DNA of 48,875 nt from the NCBI GenBank assembly GCA_021773365.1, contig JAJFKF010000015.1, forward strand, positions 1-48,875. The letters run 5' to 3'. Every line of letters begins with the position of its first letter. Within the stretch, counting starts at the first letter, position 1. Below are positions 17,012 through 26,146 of the stretch, one piece after another. Under the pieces are notes generated by a model that saw only the letters and a program-made list of their open reading frames with translations, was not told where the DNA came from and ran no database searches. Made by a program: the position numbers and the translations under genes. Source of the stretch: Gammaproteobacteria bacterium (GTDB lineage Bacteria; Pseudomonadota; Gammaproteobacteria; Steroidobacterales; Steroidobacteraceae).

Positions 17012-17056
17012 CCGCCGACATGATCCCTGCCGTCGCGGGCGCCGCGGTTTCGCACC

Positions 17057-19345
17057 TCAGAACTCCCACACCACTCCCAGCGACGGCGCCAACGGCAGCC
17101 AGTAGCGCGCGCGGCTGTCGAGCTCAATGGCGCCGTCCGCCAGCCTGCGCGCTTCGTAGCGATGACAGCAGGCATTTTGTCGATTGGCTGCGTTGGTCAA
17201 TTCGGCGATAACCTGCAACTCGCCGCGCCGCAGCTCAAAGCGGCGACTGAGGCGCAGGTCGATGGAGCTGAAATCCTGCAGCCGTCCGGCGTTGCGTATG
17301 TCGGCAACGATGGCCGGCGTCACACCATCACTCACTGACGCATTCGTGTCAGGCCAGCCCGAATGCCAGACGGCGGCCATGGAAAAATCCCAACGAACAC
17401 CGCTGCGATCGATTCCCGCCTGCACTGCGTGGCGCTGGTCCCAGCTGCGCGGAACATACGCATCGCCAAAGCGGTCCTCCGCATACGCGAAGGTGTAACT
17501 CATCCATGCATTCCACGATCCCACCGGTTGCCACGAAAACAATGTTTCCACCGCCTGCATGCGCGCGGAATCAGGTGCAATACGCACACGATCAAACTGC
17601 AGTTCCGGCAGCAGCACCAGTGGATCGAACAGATTCTCATAGCGTGGCCGCAACCGCTCGTAGTCTTTCCGATACAGCTCCACCCGCAACTGCGTTTGCG
17701 GGGACAACTCCCGCTCCAGACTGAAAATCAGGTGATCGGCCCGCTGGGCGGGCAGGAAGGCATCGATGCCGTCCTCGACCTGAAGTTCGTGAATACCCTG
17801 CGATTGAAAGAAACGACCCCAGCTGGCCCGCAACCGCGTGTGCTCATTGATTTCGTAGAGCAGATTCAAACGCGGACTGAACTGCTCATCCAGACCCGGA
17901 CCGGTGTAGCTCTGCGCATCCCAGCGCACGCCAAGCTCGGCCGTCAGCTGTGGCAGGACACGTAGCCGCGTACTCCACCACGCAGCATACTGATTGCCCT
18001 TTGGATCAACGGCGAACTCTCGCCCAGCCGCCCGCGCCGGCGGGGGAAGTGAGAGCACGGGCAGAAGGAATTCGTCAGCAAACCGCACAAAGCTGTCATA
18101 GCGATACTGCGCACGCAGCGCACGCAGTTCCACGCCCCAGCGGTGGCGCAGCCTGCCGCTGTCCTCGCCCAGAAGACGTCCTTCGTAACGCAATCCGAAA
18201 ACAGTGAACTCCCGTTCGTCGGCAACCTCGCCGGTCACGCCCACTGGGTCATCCACCGTACCGCGCCGATCATTGTCGACGGCGGTAAGGGAAGCCACCA
18301 GCCTGGAATGCAACGCGCCAGCGACATGATCCGCCTCAACCCACAGGTACTGGTTGCGGTATTCCACCGCACTGAGCTCGCGATCGCCCGTGTTCTTGAG
18401 CGTTACCCGGTCCTGGGAACCCAGCGCATTGAACGCCAGATGCAAGTTCGGAGACACCTCGATGGTGGCGCGGGCGAAGCCGTCCTGATAGTCCAGCTCG
18501 CCGAGATCAGCGCTGCTTAGATCAGCGATTTCATGCAGGTTGCTACGGCGCATCGCCGCCAGCCAGGTACCGCGCCCACCGGCAAGTGTGCCGCTCGCCA
18601 GCCCGTGGGTATGGAACACATTGAGGCCCAGCTCGTACCGACGATCGCGCGGCAGCTGCAGGGTGTGCGCGTCGACAACCGCACTCATGCGATCGCCATA
18701 CTCGACCGTATAACCACCGGTAAACACATCCATGCCGCCGAGAAGCCTGGCATCCAGCAGGCTCACCGGACCGAAGAAGTTCTTCAGGTGAAACGGCTCA
18801 AACAGTCCCAGGCCATTCAACATGATCTGGCTTTCGCCTTCCTCGCCGCCGCGAATGCGGGCAAGACCGGACAGGCCGTTGCCAGCTGCGCCGGGCAGCC
18901 GCTGCACCGCGCGTAACGGTTCATCGAGCAACCGCGGCATGTTATCGACCTGCGCCGGCGTGAAATAGGCATGTGATCCCTGCGGGATCGTGGCCAGGGC
19001 ATAGCGGCTGGAGGCAACCACGACTTCCTCCGGCAGCGCCCGAGCAGCGCCAGGCCGACCGGAAGGCGGCAATGCCACCACGGCAAACAACTGTCCGCTG
19101 ACCGGCGCAAGGGTCATGCCATGCGGTTCCAGAATCTCCACGGCGATCTGCCGGGGATCGTGAGCCTGGGGCTCATGCAGAACGTGCAGTGTCAGCGGCA
19201 CCTGACTGGTGTTGTAGACAAGCTGCAGACCGTCGGCACGCAGCTCTTCCAGAACCGCCACCACGGGGCGGCCTTCGTAACGCACTTCGACGGCCTGGAC
19301 CGGCAGCGCGAGAAGCGCCAGAAACATCCCCACCCCAATTGCCAT
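17057..19345 (-). CDS. TonB-dependent outer-membrane receptor with STN domain (second signalling cassette)
   Basis: The 762-residue protein has a signal peptide (ending VQA) and an STN domain (VRYEGRPVVAVLEELRADGL, about 20-95). The plug contains RLPGAAGNGLSGLARIRGG and a DVFTGGYTVEYGDRMSAVVD segment, and the barrel ends in the C-terminal aromatic signature VVWEF. It is followed by nothing on this strand and is preceded by fecR (43 bp) and a sigma gene, forming a complete sigma-FecR-receptor cassette. The substrate is unknown. It is more compact than the receptor at the left edge, and the plug sequences are quite different, so the two probably serve different ligands. Confidence 0.88.
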   Translation of the reverse strand: MAIGVGMFLALLALPVQAVEVRYEGRPVVAVLEELRADGLQLVYNTSQVPLTLHVLHEPQAHDPRQIAVEILEPHGMTLAPVSGQLFAVVALPPSGRPGAARALPEEVVVASSRYALATIPQGSHAYFTPAQVDNMPRLLDEPLRAVQRLPGAAGNGLSGLARIRGGEEGESQIMLNGLGLFEPFHLKNFFGPVSLLDARLLGGMDVFTGGYTVEYGDRMSAVVDAHTLQLPRDRRYELGLNVFHTHGLASGTLAGGRGTWLAAMRRSNLHEIADLSSADLGELDYQDGFARATIEVSPNLHLAFNALGSQDRVTLKNTGDRELSAVEYRNQYLWVEADHVAGALHSRLVASLTAVDNDRRGTVDDPVGVTGEVADEREFTVFGLRYEGRLLGEDSGRLRHRWGVELRALRAQYRYDSFVRFADEFLLPVLSLPPPARAAGREFAVDPKGNQYAAWWSTRLRVLPQLTAELGVRWDAQSYTGPGLDEQFSPRLNLLYEINEHTRLRASWGRFFQSQGIHELQVEDGIDAFLPAQRADHLIFSLERELSPQTQLRVELYRKDYERLRPRYENLFDPLVLLPELQFDRVRIAPDSARMQAVETLFSWQPVGSWNAWMSYTFAYAEDRFGDAYVPRSWDQRHAVQAGIDRSGVRWDFSMAAVWHSGWPDTNASVSDGVTPAIVADIRNAGRLQDFSSIDLRLSRRFELRRGELQVIAELTNAANRQNACCHRYEARRLADGAIELDSRARYWLPLAPSLGVVWEF

Positions 19346-19388
19346 AGCAGGATGTTATCGCATTGCGCCCGCGGGCCGCCGGGCGAAT

Positions 19389-20411
19389 TCAGTCCGCCTC
19401 AATTCTGATCTGTCCGCTACCGATGCGGCTGCGCAACGGGGTAGTCGACAACACTGCCATCATGGCCGCCTCCACCGACAGGCCATCCACCGACCCACGC
19501 AAGATGGTGCGGCGAGCCCGATCCTCGACATCGGGTGTGGCATAGCTGATCTCGCGACCCAGTTCACGACCGGCCCAGAGCAGAAACTCCGCCAGTGGCT
19601 GGTCCTCGATAGCAAAGGGCGCGGCCATGGCGACCGCCCAGCTCCAGTCTGGCGCGTCGCGCAATACTGCAGTTCTTGCGAGCAGGCCGTCCGCACCAAA
19701 AGTCAGACGCTCACCGGCGTGCGCCATTTCAGAATGGCCGTCCCTGCCGGTCAGCTCCACCCGCCCCTCCCTGACTGTAAGCTGCAACTGCGAGGCGCTC
19801 ACGCGCACTTCATACTGCGTACCCAGATGACGCACCACGCCATGTGGCGTATCGATGCTCAGGGGCGGCGAGGACTGCGCCCCCTGGCGACCGGTGTCGA
19901 TGTAGGCTGCGCCGGCACTCACCCACAGGCGTTGCGGGTCGATGACTCGCACCTGCGTATCCGCATCAAGTCTCAGGACGATGCCGCCGTCCAGCGCCAG
20001 TGCCGCACCGCCGTCCGCGCCGGTGATGATTTTCTCGCCCACATGCAGGACCCGTCCTGCAACGACCGCGTGCCGGGCCGACAACCAACCGGCATCGACC
20101 TGTACGGTGCCCGCAGTGCGATCAAGCCGGGCGAAGACGGACTCGCCGCCGCCCGGCTGTGACTGTGAAAACCAGAGACCGACGGCAAGCGCGGTCAGTC
20201 CGGCGGCAAGCGCAAACCCCGCCTGTCGGCGCCTGCGCGATCCCCGCCGCTCGCGCACGAAGTCCAGCCACTCCTCATGTACGGCAGCACGCACCTGCTG
20301 CTGCAGCGCCGGCGGCGGTCCGCTGCGCCTGCCGCCGGCGCGAAGCACGCGTGCCAGTTCGGCTTCGTCCCCGTCGGCCGGCAGATCGGTCTGTTTGTTT
20401 TTTTCAGTCAT
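19389..20411 (-). CDS. FecR-family regulator (second cassette)
   Basis: The 340-residue protein has a cytoplasmic N-terminus rich in charge and one membrane helix (about 65-82, FALAAGLTALAVGLWF). The FecR domain (DRTAGTVQVDAGWLS, ALDGGIVLRLDADTQVRV, HGVVRHLGTQYEVRVS) is followed by an STN-like C-terminal region (IEDQPLAEFLLWAGRELGRE). It starts 9 bp after the sigma-gene stop and lies directly upstream of its receptor. The N-terminal region differs from the FecR at 2338-3357, which suggests specific pairing with its own sigma factor. Confidence 0.85.
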   Translation of the reverse strand: MTEKNKQTDLPADGDEAELARVLRAGGRRSGPPPALQQQVRAAVHEEWLDFVRERRGSRRRRQAGFALAAGLTALAVGLWFSQSQPGGGESVFARLDRTAGTVQVDAGWLSARHAVVAGRVLHVGEKIITGADGGAALALDGGIVLRLDADTQVRVIDPQRLWVSAGAAYIDTGRQGAQSSPPLSIDTPHGVVRHLGTQYEVRVSASQLQLTVREGRVELTGRDGHSEMAHAGERLTFGADGLLARTAVLRDAPDWSWAVAMAAPFAIEDQPLAEFLLWAGRELGREISYATPDVEDRARRTILRGSVDGLSVEAAMMAVLSTTPLRSRIGSGQIRIEAD

Positions 20412-20420
20412 GAGTCTCGC

Positions 20421-21077
20421 TCAGGCTTCCAGGGCATTGGCCAGGTCCGCCGCGGCGGAGCCGAAAACAGTTTCCAGCGCTTCGCGAAAGGCCACCCGTG
20501 CGCGCGCCAGCAGCGACTGCGCGGCAGCATGACCGATACCCAGGCGCGTGCCGATTTCCTCGACCGAACGTCCGTCGATGTACTTCCATTCCAGCGCGTC
20601 CCCATAGCGTGACGGCAGGCGGTCGAGCACGGTCTGAATCAGCTGCCCGGTCTGCTCACGTCCATACTGCCTGTCGAGCTCATACTCCTCGGGCGCGGCA
20701 ATCGATTCAACGGCGGCGCGCAACTGCGGCTGGTCATCAATCAGCACGACCCGGTCGGTCTGGCGGCGCCGGCTGCGCAGGTAATCGACAATCTCCCGCC
20801 TGCAGATCTGGCAAATCCACGTGAACATCGCCGCCTCCCCGCGATATTGATCGAGCTTGCGCACAGCCCTGGTCAGCACCGCCTGCACCACATCGCGGGC
20901 GGCATCGGTATCGCCATTCAGCCGTGGCAGGGCAAAGCGGTACACCCGAGCGAAATAACACTCGAAAAATGCATTAAACGCCTGCTCCTCGCCTGCGAGC
21001 ATGCGCCGCACCAGTTCGCGTTCGTCGTTCAACCCTGGCTCCGCCTGAAACAGGTTCCTGTCATTAGACGGCGACAT
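20421..21077 (-). CDS. ECF RNA polymerase sigma factor (second cassette)
   Basis: The 218-residue protein has region 2 (FARVYRFALPRLNGDTDAAR, then DVVQAVLTRAVRKLDQYRG and MFTWICQICRREIVDYLRSR) and region 4 (LDRLPSRYGDALEWKYIDGRSVEEIGTRLGIGHAAAQSLLARAR). An unusually long spacer (about residues 110-140) separates them. It heads the operon with fecR and the STN receptor. The 134 bp to the divergent Omp85 gene must hold both promoters. Confidence 0.9.
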   Translation of the reverse strand: MSPSNDRNLFQAEPGLNDERELVRRMLAGEEQAFNAFFECYFARVYRFALPRLNGDTDAARDVVQAVLTRAVRKLDQYRGEAAMFTWICQICRREIVDYLRSRRRQTDRVVLIDDQPQLRAAVESIAAPEEYELDRQYGREQTGQLIQTVLDRLPSRYGDALEWKYIDGRSVEEIGTRLGIGHAAAQSLLARARVAFREALETVFGSAAADLANALEA

Positions 21078-21211
21078 CAGCGCAAATCAATCGCCCACAG
21101 CGATCGGCCATAGAGACCGACAACAGCGCCCGCCCTTGCAACGAATGATTTAGCTACTCGCAACCGTCCCATTCATGCAGCCCCGTTTTCCAGCTCGACA
21201 GCGCGGAGCCC

Positions 21212-22936
21212 ATGATGTTACCGAAACGCACAGTTCACAACGCATATTGCGCCGCGGCAGCGGTGGCGGCCATGGCTGCCACCATGACCTGCGCTTCAGC
21301 GGACCTCGATCCAGCCGCGGCCCTGCGCGCCGGGTGCTTTGCGCCGGACGGCACCCCATTGTCCGGCAAGTTGTCCGGCAAGTTGTCCGGCAAGGGACCG
21401 CTGCGCATCGGCGCCATCGACATCATCGTAGAAGAGGTGTTCGACACAACCGATCCGCAAGAGGACGGCGCCGCCTACCGCCTGGCCAACGCACTGCACT
21501 ACGCCACGCGCCGGCAGACCATTCGCCAGCAACTGCTATTCAGCGAAGGCGATGTATTTGACGCGCAGCGGCTGGAAGAGTCGGCTCGGATTCTGCGCAA
21601 TCGCCGTTACCTTTATGACGCCCGGGTTCAGCCCGGCTCCTGCAATCCCGAACAGCGCACGATCGACGTGCAGGTCCGGGTCCGCGACGTGTGGAGTCTG
21701 AGCCCGGGTGTCTCCTTCGGCCGCAAGGGCGGCGTCAGCACCTCGCGCATTGAGCTGGAAGACAGGAACCTGTTCGGGCGCGGCAAGCATCTGTCGTTTG
21801 CTCGCGGACAGTCGGTTGACCGCTCAACGGTCACGCTGGCCTATGACGACCCCAATCTGCTCGGATCATGGTGGCGGGCCAGCGGCAGCTACGCTGACAA
21901 CAGCGACGGGCGCGGACAGTCGCTGGTGCTGGAACGTCCGTTCTATTCGCTCGACACCCGCTGGAGCTTCGGCGTTGCCGGCGCCGACATCACCCAGCGC
22001 ACCCCGCGCTACGCACTCGGCGAGAAAGTGGATGAGTTCGACGAGCGCACCGAGCGCCTTTCCATCCACGGCGGATGGTCCAGGGGACTTGAACACGGCT
22101 GGACCCGGCGCTGGCTGGCCGGCGTGCGCCTGGAGCGCAGCCGCTTCACAGCCACGACAGGCGATTCCCTGCAGGCGCCACTGCCGACCGAACGTGACTT
22201 TGTCTATCCATGGATGGGCGTGGAGTTGATCGAGGATGACTTCACCATCACCCATAATCAGGACCAGATCCAGCGTATCGAAGACCTGCAGTTCGGCCGC
22301 CACCTCAGAGCCGAAGTCGGCCTGGCAACGTCCGGCTTCGGCGCGGATGGCACAGCGACACTGTTCGCGCTGAACGCTGGCGCCGGCTACCGCCTGAATT
22401 ACAGCAACAACGACAGCAACGATTCACTGTTTGTAGACGTCACTGGCGCGGGACGACTGCAAGGCGGAACCCTGCGCGACACCATACTGTCGGCCACCGC
22501 GCGCTACTACCGCCGGCAAGGCAGCCGTCGCCTGCTGTTCGCCAGCCTCGAGGGCAGCCGTGCGTTCAACCTCGACCTGGATCACCAGTTGCTGCTGGGC
22601 GGGGACAGTGGCCTGCGCGGCTATCCATTGCGCTTCCAGAGCGGCGACAGCCGGGTACTGGCGACAGTAGAGCAGCGCTTCTTCACCAACTGGTATCCAT
22701 TGCGACTGTTTCACGTCGGCGCCGCGGTGTTCGCTGACGCCGGACGCACATGGGGCGAGGATGTGTTTGGCGCACTCCCGAGCGGATGGCTGGCCGACGT
22801 GGGTTTCGGCCTGCGCCTGGGCAGCGCCCGTTCCGCGCTGGGCAACGTGCTGCACCTGGATGTCGCCTTTCCTCTCGGCGGCCCGCCTTCCGGTCGCGAT
22901 GTGCAATTTCTCATTCAATCCAGAAAGAGCTTCTGA
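21212..22936 (+). CDS. Omp85/BamA-superfamily outer-membrane protein with a short POTRA region
   Basis: The 574-residue protein has a signal peptide, then about one POTRA-like module (IDIIVEEVF to RTIDVQVRVRDVW, residues ~68-165). A 16-strand-type barrel follows, carrying the superfamily loop motif GLRGYP near residue 470 and ending in a C-terminal Phe. BamA has five POTRA domains and TamA three, so this is neither. ATG codons at 21212 and 21215 are both possible; GGAG spacing favours the second. The next gene, an LtaS-like enzyme, starts 2 bp after the stop, so the pair may build or export a common surface product. That function is inferred only from linkage. Confidence 0.8.
   Translation: MMLPKRTVHNAYCAAAAVAAMAATMTCASADLDPAAALRAGCFAPDGTPLSGKLSGKLSGKGPLRIGAIDIIVEEVFDTTDPQEDGAAYRLANALHYATRRQTIRQQLLFSEGDVFDAQRLEESARILRNRRYLYDARVQPGSCNPEQRTIDVQVRVRDVWSLSPGVSFGRKGGVSTSRIELEDRNLFGRGKHLSFARGQSVDRSTVTLAYDDPNLLGSWWRASGSYADNSDGRGQSLVLERPFYSLDTRWSFGVAGADITQRTPRYALGEKVDEFDERTERLSIHGGWSRGLEHGWTRRWLAGVRLERSRFTATTGDSLQAPLPTERDFVYPWMGVELIEDDFTITHNQDQIQRIEDLQFGRHLRAEVGLATSGFGADGTATLFALNAGAGYRLNYSNNDSNDSLFVDVTGAGRLQGGTLRDTILSATARYYRRQGSRRLLFASLEGSRAFNLDLDHQLLLGGDSGLRGYPLRFQSGDSRVLATVEQRFFTNWYPLRLFHVGAAVFADAGRTWGEDVFGALPSGWLADVGFGLRLGSARSALGNVLHLDVAFPLGGPPSGRDVQFLIQSRKSF
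21359..21394 (+). repeat. Three tandem copies of a 12-bp unit inside the Omp85 gene
   Basis: TTGTCCGGCAAG occurs three times without interruption and encodes LSGK three times, between the signal peptide and the POTRA module. Copy number could vary without breaking the frame. Confidence 0.95.
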
Positions 22937-22938
22937 AC

Positions 22939-24873
22939 ATGGCTGTATTTTCCGTCCCATCCACATGGCGCGCGGCCTTCGCGCGCTTCCAGCCACTGCT
23001 CACACTGGGCGCGGTCTACATCCTCGTCGGACTGGCGCTGCGCATCGTGCTGTGGTGGCAGTTCGGTCGTGTCGACCAGGTGGGCGCGGCGGCGCTGGGC
23101 TGGATCGTTCCGGCCGGCATGCTGGCCGATGCCGTCCAGTGCCTGTATCTGCTGGCGCCCTTTGCGCTGTTTCTGTGGTTGATGCCCGATCGCTGGCACC
23201 GCTCACGCGCCAATCGTCTGTTGCTGCTGGCCGGCAGCACTGCCTGGATCTTCGGCCTGATCTTCCTGGCGGCGGCCGAATACTTCTTCTTCGAGGAATT
23301 CAATGCCCGCCTTAACCTGGTGGCTGTGGACTATCTGATCTATCCCACGGAAATCATCGGCGATATCCGCAACGAGTACCCGGTGATGCCGCTGCTGCTG
23401 ACCGCGGCAACCTTCGGGCTGCTGGCGGCGTGGGCGACACGAAAGCGCCTGCTGGCGGGGACATACCAGCGCAGCGGCTGGCGGGCGCGCTCGCTGATTT
23501 TCGGTCTGTTCATCCTAGTGCTGGGCGGAGCGATCACCGGAATCAGCGCCGACAGCTTTGCCTTCTCCGGCAACCGTGTGGCCAATGAACTGACCGGAAA
23601 CGGCATGGGCAGCTTCTTCCGCGCGCTGCGCACCAGCGAAATCGACTATCACACCTACTACGCCAGCGCCGACCCACAGCACAATCTGCAGGCACTCACC
23701 GCACAACTCTCCAAGGGCGGCGGCACCTTCACGCGGCTGGATGAGGGTCGGATCGACCGCACCTTTCCCGCCCGTCAATCCGGCCTGGGAAAACTCAATG
23801 TAGTGGTAGTGGTCAGCGAATCCTTCGGCGCGGAGTTCAGCCGCCTGTACGGCTCGGAACGCGACTGGACGCCGGAGTTCGACGCCCTGGCCCGTGACGG
23901 ACTGTGGTTCAGTCACATGTATGCCTCGGGCACACGCACGGTGCGCGGGCTGGAGGCGATCACCGCGTCATTCCCGCCGATTCCAAGCGTCTCCATCGTG
24001 CGTCGCCCGGGCAACGAGAACATCGCCAACTGGGGCGAGGTGATGCACTCGCATGGCTACCACACCAGTTTCCTGTACGGCGGCTACGGCTACTTTGACA
24101 ACATGAACCACTACTTCGGCAGCAACGGCTTCGAGGTACGCGACCGTAACGACATTCCCGAGCCGGTGCGCTTCGAAAATATCTGGGGCGTGGCTGATGA
24201 GGACCTGTTCGACATGGCTCTGGCGCACTACGACGACCTGGCCCGCGGGGAGAGGCCGTTTTTCTCCATCGTCATGACCACCTCCAACCACAAGCCCTAC
24301 ACCTTCCGCAGCGGCGTACCCGGCGTGAAACCCAGTGGCGGCGGGCGCGAGTCGGGTGTGCGCTATGCGGATTTCGCGCAGGGTTACTTCATCCGCAGCG
24401 CGCGCGAGCACACCTGGTTTGACGACACCCTGTTCATCATCGTCGCTGACCATGGCGCACGGGTGTACGGGCGCGCCGACATCCCCCTCAAGACCTATGA
24501 AATTCCCATGCTCTTCTACTCACCCGGGCATCTGCAGCCCGGCGTTGTCGATCAACTGACCACGCAGATGGATATTGCCCCGACAGTGTTGTCGCTGCTC
24601 GGGCTGGCGTATGACGCGCCGTTCTTCGGCCAGGACGCCTTGCGCATGTCTGACGAGGATCGGGTGGCAGTCTTCAGCCACAACCATGACGTGGCGCTGT
24701 ACCGGAATGGAGCGCTGGCCATACTGGGACTGGAAAAATCGGTCAAGAACGTTGCATACGACCCGCAGGCCGACAGCTACAGGCCCGTCGAACCGCAGCC
24801 GCAGCTCAACAGCCTGGCTGTGGCGTACTACCAGACAGCGTTTGAACTGTTCCGCTCACACCGGTACGAATGA
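22939..24873 (+). CDS. LtaS-like membrane-anchored phosphotransferase (sulfatase fold)
   Basis: The 644-residue protein has five N-terminal membrane helices (to about residue 210) and a large periplasmic alkaline-phosphatase/sulfatase domain. The nucleophile Thr lies near residue 331 (ASGTRTVRGLEA), preceded by VVVVSESFGAEF, with MTTSNHKPY and a later VADHGARVYG metal-binding motif. Family members transfer phosphoglycerol or phosphoethanolamine-type groups (LtaS, OpgB, EptA relatives). Starting at 22939 places it 2 bp after the Omp85 stop; longer in-frame starts lie inside that gene. The substrate is unknown, and coupling with the Omp85 protein is suggestive. Confidence 0.85.
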   Translation: MAVFSVPSTWRAAFARFQPLLTLGAVYILVGLALRIVLWWQFGRVDQVGAAALGWIVPAGMLADAVQCLYLLAPFALFLWLMPDRWHRSRANRLLLLAGSTAWIFGLIFLAAAEYFFFEEFNARLNLVAVDYLIYPTEIIGDIRNEYPVMPLLLTAATFGLLAAWATRKRLLAGTYQRSGWRARSLIFGLFILVLGGAITGISADSFAFSGNRVANELTGNGMGSFFRALRTSEIDYHTYYASADPQHNLQALTAQLSKGGGTFTRLDEGRIDRTFPARQSGLGKLNVVVVVSESFGAEFSRLYGSERDWTPEFDALARDGLWFSHMYASGTRTVRGLEAITASFPPIPSVSIVRRPGNENIANWGEVMHSHGYHTSFLYGGYGYFDNMNHYFGSNGFEVRDRNDIPEPVRFENIWGVADEDLFDMALAHYDDLARGERPFFSIVMTTSNHKPYTFRSGVPGVKPSGGGRESGVRYADFAQGYFIRSAREHTWFDDTLFIIVADHGARVYGRADIPLKTYEIPMLFYSPGHLQPGVVDQLTTQMDIAPTVLSLLGLAYDAPFFGQDALRMSDEDRVAVFSHNHDVALYRNGALAILGLEKSVKNVAYDPQADSYRPVEPQPQLNSLAVAYYQTAFELFRSHRYE

Positions 24874-24960
24874 CGCAGTGATTCCGGCTGCCGCGCGGCC
24901 TGATGCCGCGCCGCACTGCCGTCCCTGAACGCCTCGTTTGTCGACGCGCCTCCCCTGCCC

Positions 24961-25491
24961 TCAGGGATTCTCTTCTCTGTCCACCGCAGGCGGCTCCATC
25001 GCGCCCATCGACGCCACCGGCACACTGACCACCACTGGCGAGGCATGCTCGAACTTCAGCGTCAGCGGAAAGACATCGCCTTCCACCAGCGGCCGAGTCA
25101 GTTCCATCAGCATGATGTGGTTTCCACCCGGCGCCATGACAACATCTTCTCCGGCGGGCAACTCGAGATGGTCGATTTTACGCATCACCATCACGCCGTC
25201 CCGGGTAACCATGGTGTGAAGTTCCACCCGTCCGGATACCGGTGCTTCCAGCGCCACCAGCCGGTCGGCTTCGGCGCCGGAATTGTGCAACTGCAGATAC
25301 GCGGCACCGGCCTGCGCGGCCGGCGGCGTGGCACGCGCCCAGATGCTGCTTGCCTGCACCTGCGCGGATGTCTGCGCCTGCGTTTGCGTCTGTGTGGGCG
25401 CGATACGCTGTGCCTCCTGCCCGCTGTCCTGCGCACAGGCGCCAACAAGTACGGCGGCGGTCACAATGAAAAAATTCTTCGTCAGCTGCAT
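24961..25491 (-). CDS. PCuAC-type periplasmic copper(I) chaperone lipoprotein
   Basis: The 176-residue protein has a lipobox (VGAC, C19) and a Thr/Gln-rich linker (about 32-48). The PCuAC domain has an exact HX10MX21HXM copper site: H92, M103, H125, M127. PCuAC proteins hand Cu(I) to the CuA site of cytochrome oxidase, often together with SCO. It is the last gene of the DUF2946-receptor-SCO-PCuAC operon and begins 4 bp after the SCO stop. The ATG at 25491 is chosen because the signal peptide begins there. Confidence 0.93.
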   Translation of the reverse strand: MQLTKNFFIVTAAVLVGACAQDSGQEAQRIAPTQTQTQAQTSAQVQASSIWARATPPAAQAGAAYLQLHNSGAEADRLVALEAPVSGRVELHTMVTRDGVMVMRKIDHLELPAGEDVVMAPGGNHIMLMELTRPLVEGDVFPLTLKFEHASPVVVSVPVASMGAMEPPAVDREENP

Positions 25492-25495
25492 GGAC

Positions 25496-26146
25496 TTATC
25501 CTCGTGATTGAACGTTTTGTACGGCTGCGGCAATGTCTGCAGCCACCTGCTGCGGTCCCGCGTCAGTGGAGATCAGTGCGCGGATGTGTTGTTGCGCGTC
25601 GATCAGATAGATCAGCGCAGTGTGGTCGATGGTGTAGGCGTCCGCCGCCTCGCCCAGCGCCCGCTTCTCATAATGCACCATGTAGTTGCGCGCCACCCTG
25701 GCCAGCGCCTGCGGCGATCCGCTGAGCCCAAGAATGCGCGCATCGAAAGCCGCAACGTAGGCGCCCACACGTTCGGGCGTGTCGCGCTCCGGATCCACGG
25801 ATACAAAGATCGGCGCCACCCGCGCAGCATCCTCACCCAGGCTCTCCAGCCCCTGGTGCACCCCCAGCAGCATGGTGGGACAGATGTCCGGGCAGGCCGT
25901 GAAGCCGAAGGCCACCAGTCGCAGACGCTCGCCGAAACGGCTCTCGTCCACCGGCTGACCTTGCGGATCCACCAGGCCTGACAGCGAAGCATCGATTTGC
26001 TTGCCGTTCTCCAGCAGGGCATCGCTGGCCCCCACTGACACCGGCGCCTGCGCCTGGCGCAGCCAGCCGGCCACGACCAGACCGAGGACGGCCGCCAGCG
26101 GCAGGGACAGCCACAGCAACTTCAGATTCTTGTTTCCTGCTTTCAT
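25496..26146 (-). CDS. SCO1/SenC-family copper chaperone (second copy)
   Basis: The protein has an N-terminal membrane anchor (about 9-28), then a thioredoxin fold with CX3C (C85, C89 in TACPDICP) and the copper-ligand histidine H175 (TIDHTALIY). The ATG at 26146 overlaps the receptor stop by one base (TGATG) and has GGAG eight bases upstream. The family helps to metallate the CuA site of cytochrome oxidase, and its neighbour PCuAC works in the same route. It is clearly distinct from the SCO protein of the nirK operon. Confidence 0.93.
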   Translation of the reverse strand: MKAGNKNLKLLWLSLPLAAVLGLVVAGWLRQAQAPVSVGASDALLENGKQIDASLSGLVDPQGQPVDESRFGERLRLVAFGFTACPDICPTMLLGVHQGLESLGEDAARVAPIFVSVDPERDTPERVGAYVAAFDARILGLSGSPQALARVARNYMVHYEKRALGEAADAYTIDHTALIYLIDAQQHIRALISTDAGPQQVAADIAAAVQNVQSRG

